From positions 64,358,638 through 64,422,637 of the forward strand of contig CM060177.1 of NCBI GenBank assembly GCA_030549775.1: a stretch of 64,000 nucleotides of DNA, given 5' to 3'. A program made the translations under genes and the position numbers. This stretch comes from Tamarix chinensis (taxonomy: Eukaryota > Streptophyta > Magnoliopsida > Caryophyllales > Tamaricaceae). The notes under the pieces were generated by a model, which did not search any database, was not told where the DNA came from, and was given only the letters and a program-made list of their open reading frames with translations. Positions 51,501 through 63,171 of the stretch are shown one piece after another (position 1 is the first letter of the stretch; every line of letters begins with the position of its first letter).

Positions 51501-53533
51501 ATTGATCTTCAACTATATCCATCTGATCAAGAATATGACTATGCAATTGTTGTGTCAGTGATTGAAAATTACAAATAAAATAAAATCTAAAATAGGTGAA
51601 AGAAATCATAAAAAGAAGATATAGGATGGATCTTCTCAAGATGGATACACTTTCATCTATAGAAAAACAATCATGCTCGAAAAAGAAAGTACATGATTAA
51701 ATATCACAATTATAATGGAATGAGTCGACGATGTAAAGAATTGAATGTATCCACCCATATTCCTTTCTTAGCAAGCAAGGTGTGCACACATGCAGAAGCA
51801 ACAAGTACTGAGGGGAAAGAGGAAGAGAAAATGGTTAGATGTAGACAAGAGATTTTCTAAGTTCTTTTATTATTTGCTCCTCTATTTCATAAAAATCTAT
51901 CTTTCAATCCTAGTAATAAAACTAAAATTATAGTCTCAGTTTATTATCTTCATTCTGTAGGTAAATGAGGGTTCAAAGATGAACTCTTAGTATCTTAGTT
52001 GATGTAAAGTATATAACATGAACCAAATTAAAATGAATGAATCAAATACACGTATATTCTTATCAACCTCCATGTCATCTTTTTCGATTTGTGTATAATA
52101 AATCTAATTCATGGTGACAATATTGATAGAAAAATAATTATGGAAACAAAAATGTAAAACATTTTGATAAATAGAAGCAATATCACCTGACATAACATCC
52201 TTAAAGGAAATACCAAGATGACTAGGTAAATGCAGCAACAACCTGAGAGTAGTATTATCGATTGAAGTAGTTAAAAGTTAAGTAATGAATACATTTTTTT
52301 AAGTCAGCGACTACGCATACAAGTAATTCTTTAACTCTAGCACACCATCAAGCTCTATGAACATAATATATTAAAAATAAAATCAAATTAAATTAAATAA
52401 ACTTTGAATGCAAAAATATTCACAACTCCCTTTATCATAGCTTAAAACATAAGCAATCGAGGTGTTAAGTAAATGTCTCGACATCTAAATACAAGGTACC
52501 TCAGTTGGACTAAAGATAATATTCCTTAAACTTACCACACATTTATTAGTATTATGAGCATAGGTCATCCCTCCTCTATGCCTCTCTCTCTCTCTCTCTC
52601 TCTACTTGAGCTATGCTTTGACCAAATAGGTTTGATACATGGATTTAGTGGGTTTGATCATAAAATATTTTTAGCCTATGTCCATTCACTTTCAAAGTAT
52701 TAGAAGTCTCCACTGCACTACGACACCAAGAGGAGAGACATTAGTGACAATAAAGGAGTTTAATCATCTTGATTGAAGTTCGCCAATAAACAATTTTAGA
52801 TATTATAATTTAAATATTATAAATGACTAATAGAAAAAAATTCAATATTAAATTTAATTTATAAATAAAATAATTAATAATTCCATCTATAAATGGTGAA
52901 AATAAACATAAAATATAATAAAATAATAGGTCAAACACATAGGTATTAAATATAAACCAACATAGAAAAAAAAATTAGAGAAGGATGTCTTATAACAAAT
53001 GTTGTTTATATTATTTTATTAATTTATAAAATGAAAATTAAGATTTCAAATTATTATTTTTGATTGGTAAAGAACAGAGAAAAGATAAATGATAAAAATA
53101 AAATGGAAGTAACAATTCATTTTGAAAAAGACAAATTATTTACAAATTATCAATTCGTTATTTTTTCCAATAGTAGGTGTAGTAATTTGTCATCATCATC
53201 ATCATCATTGGTATTATATAAGAATAAAATTTATATCATAGGTGCCTTGCGTCTTGTGTTTTCTATATGGTACCTAAATTATTTTTAAAAAAAATATACA
53301 CATAAAATAATAAGCTAAATATCCACAAGCCTAAATAAAATTGTATCACCTAATTATCATTTTTAATCCTTGATTAGGGGCATATCATTTTTCTTAGAAG
53401 TGTTGCCATCAATAGCAAGTTTTTGGCAAATTTTTTTCTAGTTGTCCCAATCAAATGTCAAATGACAACTAAAATTATATTAATGGTTATTACTTTTACA
53501 ACTACAAGACAATTTAGAATATAATACATCCTG
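48531..53533. other. Remaining noncoding part of copy C
   Basis: No gene is seen. Short repeats include TA (51,140-51,164) and TC (52,584-52,604) dinucleotide tracts, both longer than at the matching places in copy B. Homology to B ends at about 53,533. Confidence 0.65.
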
Positions 53534-53534
53534 G

Positions 53535-54990
53535 CTCCTTCCCCATTTTTGCTCCCCACCCTCAATTGCCGCCCCTGTCGCCCAAATAACCACCTACACC
53601 ACCTCCCTAACACCCTATCAACCTCCTTACACCATCTCGTCACCCCCACATGCCCTTACAGCCTCCTTCCCTCCCTCTCTTTTCTTTCCTCTCCTTATCG
53701 GCCTCAACTCTACACCAACACCGTCCGCCACCCTCCTTCCTCCTCCCCCGCCACCACATTCACCAATACACTCGTTGGAACCTCCCATGCCACTACCTGG
53801 CCTCCCTTGGCTGAAACCTAACCTTATAACTCCTCCCTTCCCCTCTTCTTTTCCCTTCCTTCTTCTCTTCAGACACTCTTGCATCCTCTTTTTCCAACCC
53901 TGTAGCCGCCACCTCTACCACCTTGAGCTGCCAATCACCGAACCCCAACCACCGCCTACACCCCTACTTCCTCCCTGCATCCAACCACTACCCTAACTCC
54001 CCTCCACATGGTCTCCACACCACTCCCAAAAACCTTACCCCAACTAACCACAATGGATGGTAATTTTTCCTGAGGTTTCGAGGCCCCATAGGGGATTCCC
54101 CATTCGGGGAGAGAATTTGGGGATTTTTAACAGGATTTTCTTGGGGACGGGTTAGGAGTCCCCATCCCCAAACCCACCCCAAATAATTATATATATATAA
54201 TATCATTTTTTATAGAATATAAATTAAAAGTATAATATAAAAAAAAAGGCTTGAGGATCGGGGATCGAGTTCGGTTTCAGAGCTGGGGAATAAATCAAAG
54301 ATGAAAAATAGATCGGGGATCCGGTTGGGTATGGGAATTTGATCCTCGTAGGGATCGGGTTGGGGAATCTTTGATAAAAAATCAGGGATCGGGTTGGATT
54401 CGGGGAGGGGGATAGGGTCCCCATCCCCAATCCCGATCTACACCTTTGCTATCCCTACCAGCCACCCTTCATTCTTCCATCCTCTTTAACTCCCTCCTTC
54501 CTTGCTATTTTGCATGCAGTTCACGTCGCATGAGCAGCGTGAGCTTTGCCTTTCATTTTGAGCATTTTGGATTAATTTTGAGGTATAATAATGGTTAACA
54601 TCAGTATGTATCTAATTAAGTTTTTGATAAAGGTTTATTCTTTTGATTTTTATGCTCCTAAAATGTATGGATATACGTATGCTAGCACATTAGAATTTTT
54701 AATATGATTTATATGCATAATGTATGTTGTTAAGTATAATGTGTTTAGTGGCATATGTTAGTTGATGAAAAAGAAAAGCATGATAATTTATGTGCCATGT
54801 GTAGAAAAAATTCTTAAGGGAAGGATACTTGCTATTAACGATAATGTTAAATGTACATGTATGATATGATATGCTAATGCAACCATTTGTTGCATAAATA
54901 ATGTTACTATAGGCCCTAGGGGCATTTTAGTAATATTTATTGTGTAAGGGTATGACCTAAATAAGTGTAGATGCTAATGTATATTAATGA
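53535..54990 (+). repeat. Third, truncated copy of the GC-rich repeat (copy D)
   Basis: It matches about 38,655-40,266 in the same orientation, from GCTCCCCACCCTCAATTG to ATGCTAATGTATATTAATG. It starts exactly where copy C stops and is cut on both sides, without the TTC array. It holds a third MITE copy. It lacks some bases near 54,660 that A and C have. A low-complexity open frame at 53,549-53,821 is not considered a gene. Confidence 0.85.
54052..54457. mobile_element. hAT-like MITE, copy D
   Basis: Ends AATGGATGGTAA and TTGCTATCCCTA with flanks CTAACCAC (54,044-54,051) and CCAGCCAC (54,458-54,465). It is the same insertion event as in A and C, shorter because the AT-repeat centre is reduced. 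Confidence 0.78.
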
Positions 54991-55111
54991 TAAATAATAA
55001 TAGTTGGTGGTGTTGGATGATGTGTATGGAGCATGTATATCAATATTTTATGTAGTGATAATATTTTGTCGAAATTGGTATATTAAGGCCAAAATGGTAA
55101 ATTATAAGTGT

Positions 55112-55990
55112 AAAGGGGTAAAATGGTAATTTAATAAAGGAGAAGAGTATTTTGGTAATTTGGCATAATGGAAAGGGTATGTTTGTAATTTTGTTAAATA
55201 AAGGGGTAAAATGGTAATTTAATAAATGAAAAGGGTATTTTGGTAATTTGGCATAATAGAAAGGGTATGTTGGTAATTTTGTAAAGTAAAGAGGTAAAAT
55301 GATAACTTAATAAAGGAGAAGGGTATTTTGGTAATTTGACATAATAGAAAGGGTATATTTGTTAGTTTGTAAAATAAAGGCTAAAATGGTAATTTAATAA
55401 AGGAGAAGGGTATTTTGGTAATTTGGCATAATGGAAAGGGTATGTTGGTAATTTTGTAAAGTAAAGGGGTAAAATGATAATTTAATAAAGGAGAAGAGTA
55501 ATTCGGTAATTTGGCATAATAGAAAGGGTATGTTGGTAATTTTGTAAAGTAAAGGGGTAAGCTAAAAATTAAAATGGTAATTTAATAAAGGAGAAGAGTA
55601 TTTTGGTAATTTGGCATAATGGAAAGGGTATTATGGTAGTTTTTAAAGTAAAGGGGTAAAATGGTTATTTAATAAAGGAGAAGGGTATTTTGTTAATTTG
55701 GCACAAAGGAAAGGGTATTATGGTAATTTTGTAAAGTAAAGGGGTAAATTGGTAATTTTGTAAGTAAAGGGGAAAAATGGTAGTTATAATAATAATGAAG
55801 GGAAATTTGGTAATTTTAATAAGAGTGGAAATTTGGTAATTTAACCAATGAAAGGGATAATTTGATAATTTTAATAAATAAGAAAGGCAATTTGGTAATT
55901 TAACCAACCAAAAGGGCAACTTGGTGAATTTAATAAGTATGATGGGCAATTTGGTAATTTAACTAATCAAATAGGTAATACGGTAAATGT
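55112..55990. repeat. Minisatellite: 88-bp units of three 29-bp monomers
   Basis: From 55,112 to about 55,770 a unit of about 88 bp repeats roughly seven times (AAAATGGTAATTTAATAAAG starts near 55,120, 55,208, and so on). Each unit is itself three related segments of 28-31 bp, all sharing a GGTAATTT core. After 55,770 the array becomes single, more diverged monomers of 23-32 bp up to 55,990. The open frame on the reverse strand here is repeat-derived. Confidence 0.9.
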
Positions 55991-56564
55991 AACATTAAAG
56001 ATATTGAAAGATATTGAAGGTTTAAATTCGAACTTTATATTTGTTGCTATGATACATCATTTAACACTTAACAACATAACATTACATGTCATCAATCTTT
56101 AGCATTAGGACTTACATATATTTGTTACAACAAAATATCACAACTAACAAAGTAAAATCTTAATTAGTGCATAATTGTATTCAAACTTCTAGCCAACTAT
56201 TCCCATGTTGCATGTTAGTCGTTTCACATCCAAACTTCCACATCTTCGAGCTTGACATATATATTACCAAGCCTTGTATGTCACTTAGGGTTTTGTTGGG
56301 ATCCTGATCTTGCACAATTTTCTTATTATGGCTCGTTATTAAAGAAAATATTGTATGATGAATAAACACCTCCAAGAATGCCAAAAAAATATCTTAAATA
56401 TTTCCAAGAAACATATTTCAATGTAGAAACAAGGATGCACCTACGTCACTCATAGTTCTTCAAAAAGATTTCAAAAATCTTCTTAGTTCTTTCATGCAAA
56501 CCACCAAATACTTGCATAATTTAAGCAACATGTCAAAACATGTCTAAGAAAATTTTGATATTCA
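55991..56564. other. AT-rich stretch, nothing recognised
   Basis: No gene, repeat or transposon end could be supported between the minisatellite and the 0.8-kb tandem repeat. Confidence 0.5.
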
Positions 56565-58865
56565 TTACTTTATCAAATTAATAAGTCTAAACTAAATTAG
56601 AAAGTTAATACCAATTAAATGTGTCTATTTTGTTGCGTAATCAAATTTAAACATTGAAATATTTTAGCCCTCAAGCAATCAATGCATGTTCCATAACTAA
56701 CATATACATTAACAACTTTAGTTAATAATGAAATAAATGAAAAACCAAAAACATAAAAACAATAAACAAAAGTGATCAATAGAAAAATTATTGTCAAACA
56801 TATAGAATAAACATTTTCAATAATTAGATAAAATAACAAAAACATGTGCAAAAATAGTAAAGAAATGGAGAAAAAGAAAAATAAATAGGGTGAGGACAGG
56901 GGTTGTAAAAGTCTATCAAAAGATGTGCTCCCTTGATGACATTAATTACTAAATTAACTATTAAATAACTTATAAATTGTATGTACAATAAAAAAAAGGT
57001 AAACAAAAATGGCATCAATAATTGTGTAAAGGTTCCAACAATTAATTTATAAATTAAGAACTAGATTTTGAAAATATTTATAAAATAAATGACAAGTATA
57101 ATAAATTTAGATAAATTAAAATAATAAACTTAATGTAAATCTTACCTAAATACAAGCACCCCAATGACTATTATTATATTAAGATTGTGTAGTTAAAATT
57201 ACATTTGTAGTGGTAATAAATTCCTATACGAAATATTTCTATCATAAATATAATTACTAAGATTATCATCATGATAGTAATTAAAAAACTATCGATGATC
57301 ATTAATTATTTAACTTTATGTATTTATAAATATTAAAATAATAATTATATTTTGTCAATCTAATAAGCCCCAACTAATTTAAAAAGTCAATACTAATTAA
57401 ATTTGTCTATTTTGTTCCAAATCAATTTTCAAACTTGACCTATTAACCTATTACACATATTTTATATCTTACATATCAGTTACAATTTTAGTTAATAATG
57501 AAATAAATGACAAACCAAACATACAAAAATAATTGACAAAAGTGATCAAAAGACTAAACCTAACTTACATTTTTTAACATATAAAACAAAAATTTTCAAT
57601 AATAGATAAAGTAAGAAAAAAGAAACACAAACATAGAAGAGAAATGAAAAAATAAAAAGAAAAGAAAAGAAGATAAACGAGGTGATGGCAAGGGTTGAAG
57701 AAGTCTGTCATGAGTTATGCTCCCTTTATGATGTTAAAGACTATATAATATATAAATTCTAAGAAAAAAACTAAATAAAAAGGTTGAATGAAATGGCACC
57801 AATCATCACCTTAAGGTTTCAATAAGTCATGTATATTAACTTATAAAATAAGGATTAGAGGTGGAAAGATTTACAAAATAAATGAAAAGTATGATATAGT
57901 GAGAGAAAAATGAACAAACAAACTTAATGTACATTTCACTGACATATAAGCACTCCAATAGTTTTATTATATTAAGATTGTATAATTACAATTATATTAT
58001 TAATTGTAATAAATTATTATATTAAATATTACTATCATGAATATAGTTCTTAAGATAAAGGTTATCATAATGATAATAATATTTACAAAAGAAAAAAACT
58101 AGTTATTTTTTTTATCATTAATATTAATACATTAAAAATTTGAAAACAAAATTATACTTTGTCGATGTAATAAACCGCAACTAAAGTAAAAGGTCAAAAC
58201 TAATGAAATTGTTTATTTTGTTTCCTAATCAAATTTTAAACTTGAAATAATTTAGTCCTTAAGTAACCTATTACGCATATTGCATAGCTCACATATCAGT
58301 TAATAACTTTAGTTAATAATGAAATACATGAAAAATCAAGTGCATAAAAACACAATAAACAAAAGTGACTAACTGATTAAACGTAACTCATATTATCAAA
58401 TAATAATTGGATAAAATAATAAAAATATAGTAAACCATATTATAGAGATGGAGAAATAGAAAAACAAATTAGGTGAGGACAAGGTTTGGAGAAGTCCATT
58501 GAAATTTATGTTGCCTTGATGATATGGAAAAGAAAAATAAAAATAGTAGAGAAATAGATAAAAAGGAAAAAAATATAAATATGGTGAGGATAGAGTTTAC
58601 ATTAAATACTAAATAAATTATAAAATGTATGTGCAATTAAAATTAATAAAACATTAAATAAAAATGTTAACAAAAATGACATTAATCATTGTGCTAAGTT
58701 TTCATTAATTAATTTATAAATTAAGGTTTTGAGGTTGAAAATATTTATTAAATAATTGAGGTGCATGATAAAGTGAGAATAAATAAAATAGCAAACTAGA
58801 TGTACATCTCGCCAACATACAAGCACCCTAATAGTTATTTTTATATTAAGAATTTATAAATAAAA
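56565..58865. repeat. Three diverged tandem copies of a 0.8-kb repeat
   Basis: Anchors recur in the same order: the TGTCTATTTTGTT-type anchor near 56,622, 57,404 and 58,210; TTTTAGTTAATAATGAAAT-type; CCCTTGATGA/CCCTTTATGA-type; AAAATGGCATCAATAATTG-type; and ACAAGCACCCCAATGA-type. Spacing is about 782 and 806 bases. Divergence is high, so the array is old. No open frame is conserved across copies. Confidence 0.8.
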
Positions 58866-59214
58866 TTTTATTTATTGGCTGGAGTATTCATGAGCATTAA
58901 ATTCTTGATAAATTCATCTAAGGACAATAAGCTATTACAAGTTAATTAATAGAAAAACCTAGATAAAAAATAATAATAATCAAAATGGGTAGTGTAACTA
59001 ATAAAACTTGAATCCAAAAAAGAGTTGTGGAATAATTTCAAGAAAAAAGAGTGTAAGTTTACACACACACACACACACAAATATATGAATGACCAATCCC
59101 CAAACCAAAGCTTTATCTAGACAAATAAATACTCAACCATCCACGATTCTAGCGAACATTTCTATCACAAAAGGAGTTCTCGACTATGTTTATAGGTAAT
59201 TGAATAATTAGTGA

Positions 59215-60094
59215 TGTTGGAGCATCCACCTCATTTTATTTTTGGTTAAAAAAATTATAATGATGTTGGTTGAATTCTTAAACATATTCCTAAGTTTTTA
59301 TTTCATCTTAAAACTTAAGGCGTTTGAGCATAAATTTGGATCAAGTAAAGACCACATTACAAGTATTGAGATGGTTTTGCAACAAGGAGATGCCAAATGG
59401 CTAGCCATGCAAGCCATGCAAAAATAAGTGGTAACCATCAACTCACCACACTTTTCTTGGCTTCATTATGGCATGAATATGAATCAAAATATAGCTTGAC
59501 AAGCCACACAATTTTCTTCCACACCAAGCTAACAAACAATCCCCATAGAGGGCTTGATTTTCGAATACAAGTGCGCAACCCTTTCATTTTGGCAGTAGAT
59601 TTTTAGAGTTAATTTGAGTGTTTTCCAAGGCCTTAATTATCATTAATTAAGGGGTTTAATGGCCTAGAAAAGAATCCATGGTTGTCGGCTATAAGGAGTT
59701 GGAGAGGAGTTACTCTTCTTTATTAAATTAAGCATGGACAAGAGTAATGTACTAGTTCTCTTATATATATATATATATATATATATTATGTTTCCTAAGT
59801 CCTATTAATTGCTTAACCACAAAATGTAGTGGTTAATGCATGGGTAAAGGTTGCATGAGGCTATACATCAGCCCTCCTCCCATGTTTATTGTTTGAGTGA
59901 GTTAGTTTATACCATAGTTAGCATGAATTAGAATAGTGTTTAGTTAAGTTGAACCCTATGGTTACCTAAGGGTTTATTGTAATTTCTCTCAACTTCCTAC
60001 CGCCTTATATGGGTGTAAAATGAATGAAAAAAGGGCAACCACTATTGAGAATTTTCTACATAAGGTTTCAAAATTACCTCCCCCCCAACAAACA
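59215..60094. mobile_element. Probable solo LTR
   Basis: The segment starts TGTTGG and ends CCAACAAACA, so its ends carry the inverted TGTTGG/CCAACA pair common in plant copia-type LTRs. TAGTG lies at 59,209-59,213 (one base from the start) and at 60,095-60,099. A TA-repeat near 59,764 and AAATGAATGAAAAAAGGGC near the end fit an LTR layout. No internal region follows. The short open frames in it do not resemble known proteins. Confidence 0.45.
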
Positions 60095-60099
60095 TAGTG

Positions 60100-61437
60100 C
60101 ATGGTTTGTTGTATCTACAAAAATCATACAATCTTTAACTTAAGTGTTGATAGTTTAAGATGTAGGCGCAAGACTCTAATGAGTGGAGCTAGGCTTGCTA
60201 ATAATCAAAACCATAAGTTATCAACAATAGCATAGAACTTCACACCCCTTGGAGAATAATTTTGTTTTAATATTAAAACTTTCCCTTTTAAAATATACCC
60301 ATGAATATTAAATTCATACACACTAACAATAGTTAATATCATAAGAACTTTACATATCTAGTAGCATAATTTATCCAAATAATAAAATTATCTCCCTTGG
60401 AACATAAAATTAGTGAACATTTACAATAACTAAAACCATGAGTTGTCATGACCATATAAAAGTTGTATCTATAATATTACAAAAATAAAAATATAGCCAA
60501 ATAATTTTAACTAATGCGGATGGAGGATATATATATATAAAGATATACCAATATAATTAAAAAAAACTAGTTTCTCATATTCAAAGTGCTTGATTAAAGA
60601 ATTTAGAAACTAAAAAATACATTAATTTTTCTTATAAAAAAACTATACAAAACTAACATTAGCCACTCTAAAAATTACAAATAAAGCTAAAATAACGTAA
60701 AGTGGTAAATAGGCTAAACCAAACTTGTGATTTTTAGTAAAGAAATTGAATTTCTCTTTAATAGAAAAAATAGCAACCCAAATGCAAAAAAAATTAATGA
60801 AAGAGCAGAGTCAACCATATAATAACTTATTTTGTCTAAGTTTACCAATAATTAGATTAAATATTTAACAAATGCATATCAATAGTGAAGAAATTAAGAT
60901 AAAATAAAAATTAAATGTGTAGGGATAGACATGAGAAAAATAGTTTATAAATTAAGCTCCATTAACTTTCCCAAAAAATATATTTTTCTTTTTTTCTTAC
61001 AAGCTTAAGTAAAGTGTAATAATCAATTGATTTATTAAAAATACTAGAAATAATCAATGGTGGGCTTTATGTTGGTGGAGAGAAAATAAATTCAAAGAAG
61101 GGAGAGAAAATGATATGAAAGAAATCGAGGCTATAAAAGAATGGAAAGAATGAAGACAACCGAAAGATAATTGAAAGTTCAAATGATTGTTTGATTCATG
61201 TTGATTTATAAATTAATGAGAAGTTTGAATTCTTTTATAAAGAAGAATCTATACATTAGGTGAAGTATGAGTAATTATTTTGTATAATTTCAAATATAAA
61301 AGTGACAAAAATTACCTACAAATATACAACAAATACTTATTTATTAGGTAAAGTATGTATAATTAAATAAAATAATGAATATCATATCAAAACTAACAAC
61401 TAGTAGTACAATATGAGGAGGAAAACAACGCATGGGC
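60100..61437. other. AT-rich stretch, nothing recognised
   Basis: No gene or element could be supported. It ends at the LTR of the reverse-strand gypsy element; TGGGC at 61,433-61,437 would be that element's target duplication, whose partner lies outside the window. Confidence 0.5.
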
Positions 61438-62241
61438 TGTAATATCCCAAAATTATAAAACCTAGAATTTAATAATTGATGGAAACCTGTTAGGGTTTCT
61501 CGAAAGGATCGAAAGATTAATTGAGCGCAATGTTCGATTCGCCGGTTCAGCCTAAGGAACAACTCCAAAGGAAGACCAAAAGATTCAGAGGCACAGTTTG
61601 TACAACGACAACTGAAATTTGAAGAGTGAATGATCTAGATCGATCAAAGGTGAGAGAGAGAAGATTCAGAAGAACGAGCGAGCGAGAGAATCACCGAGAG
61701 AGAGAGAGAGAAAAGTCGCGAGAGAAGAATCGAGAACTCAACCAGAAATTCAATCAAAATAATCGTCGTCCTTTACAATTTTTTTACGCAGCTATATATA
61801 GGCGTACTACAGACCGTATGTCGCCGTATAAAAATACACAATACAGACCTTATAATACAAGATAAACGGACAACGGTAAGGCCGAATGGCCTGCTTGCTT
61901 TTGGGCCACAAAATAGTCGATCAGCCCAATCGAACCCCACAATAAAAATGTCCCAAATAAAATTAAGTTTAGGACTAATTCCCATCAGCTAAAACTACAC
62001 TTTAGCTAATCATGGCTATTAAGGATTGATTAATCCACAATCTATCTAGTCCAAATTAAGGACCGGGTGGCGGATTATACAACCAACCTAATTTCCATTA
62101 GCCAATTTCGACCGGCGAATGCATCATATGGGATTACAAGTTATTAACAAAAATTTACATAATCTGCACACTTCAAATACATAATTTGCACTTCCCAGCA
62201 ACTGCATCCAAAGTTCCACAGAATCCATATGCTGCATTACA
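61438..62241 (-). repeat. 3' LTR of a reverse-strand Ty3/gypsy element
   Basis: Read on the reverse strand, this 804-bp LTR starts TGTAAT and ends ATTACA, perfect 6-bp inverted ends. It follows the integrase stop codon by three bases. A TATA box (CTATATATAG, reverse strand, about 61,793-61,802) is followed by a CT-rich stretch (61,620-61,735), as in many plant LTR leaders. No second LTR is in the window to compare. The small open frames here are not considered genes. Confidence 0.8.
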
Positions 62242-62244
62242 CTC

Positions 62245-63171
62245 CTATTTATTCACCAAATAAGACCAACAATTATAAGTAAATAATTCACAGCAATTTT
62301 CGAAATTAATTAAATATAAATTCTTAAGATTCACATCATTCCCCTCTTCTTGGAAAGGTTTCGCCCCTGAAACCTGAATAAGTCCCAGAAATGGACTAAG
62401 ATCAGCCACATTAAAAGAGTTACTCACATTCCCAAATTTAACAGGTAAATCAATTTTATAAGCATTATCATTAATTTTCTCTAATACAGTAAATGGTCCA
62501 TCTCCTCTAGGGTCCAACTTTGACTTTCTAAAATTTGGAAACCTCTCTTTCCTAAGGTGAACCCAGACTAAATCTCCAGGTTTAAAAATCATTTTTCTCC
62601 TTCTTTTATTAGCATGTTCAGCCATTTGTTGTAGCTTTTTGCTAATCTGTTGGCTTATAGTTTCATGTACCCTTTTCATATTATCAGCTCTAGATTCAGC
62701 ATCAAAATTTTGTAATTCAGCATGAGATAAAGGACTCAAATCTAAAGGAGTTAATGGATTAAAACCATACACAATCTCAAATGGAGTTTTATTAGTTGTA
62801 GAATGTAAAGTACTATTATAAGCAAATTCCACTTGAGGTAAAACATATTCCCATTGTTTAAGATTCTTTCCAAGGACATCTCTTAACATGTTTCCTAATA
62901 TTCTATTAACTACCTCAGTTTGTCCATCAGTTTGAGGGTGACAAGTAGTAGAAAACAATAACTTAGTTTCTAATTTTCCCCACAAAACCTTCCAAAAATG
63001 ACTTAAAAACTTAACATCTCTGTCTGAAACTATAGTCTTAGGAATTCCATGTAATTTAACCACATTAGAAAAAAATAATTCAGCCACTGCTACAACATCA
63101 TTTGTTTTATTACAAGGTATAAAATGAGCCATTTTACTGAACCTATCTACTACAGCCATTATTGAATCTTT
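62245..63171 (-). pseudogene. Ty3/gypsy integrase, C-terminal two thirds (after frameshift)
   Basis: Integrase inserts the cDNA copy into the host chromosome. This frame carries DSIMAVVDRFSKMAHFIPC, then TIVSDRDVKF with the second catalytic aspartate (about residue 46 of the 304-codon frame from 63,159), and HPQTDGQTEVVNR with the catalytic glutamate (about residue 82). It ends in the C-terminal DNA-binding region KPGDLVWVHL and FNVADLSPF. No chromodomain motif was recognised. It ends at a TAG at 62,245-62,247, next to the LTR. It is out of frame with the upstream pol frame by one base near 63,172, so integrase is split. A sequencing or assembly error there would make it intact. Confidence 0.9.

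Larger units (their letters stand above)
37697..53533 (-). repeat. Segmental duplication copy C (inverted arm)
   Basis: This is the reverse complement of copy A and extends about 3.3 kb further, into sequence matched by the left part of copy B (27,583-30,600). It includes the same LINE, MITE and integrase-fragment insertions as A but not A's gypsy element; the intact target site is at 48,526-48,530. It differs from A by large microsatellite expansions and by not having A's deletion near 9,598. Its right edge abuts a partial third copy of its own GC-rich end (53,535 onward). No intact gene is visible. Confidence 0.9.

Noticed and set aside
55665..55949. A 94-codon reverse frame in the minisatellite
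   Set aside because: It is a translation of the tandem repeat, with periodic residues and no gene signals.
61626..61865. A 79-codon arginine-rich frame
   Set aside because: It lies inside the reverse-strand LTR, in the GA/CT-rich leader, and is antisense low complexity.
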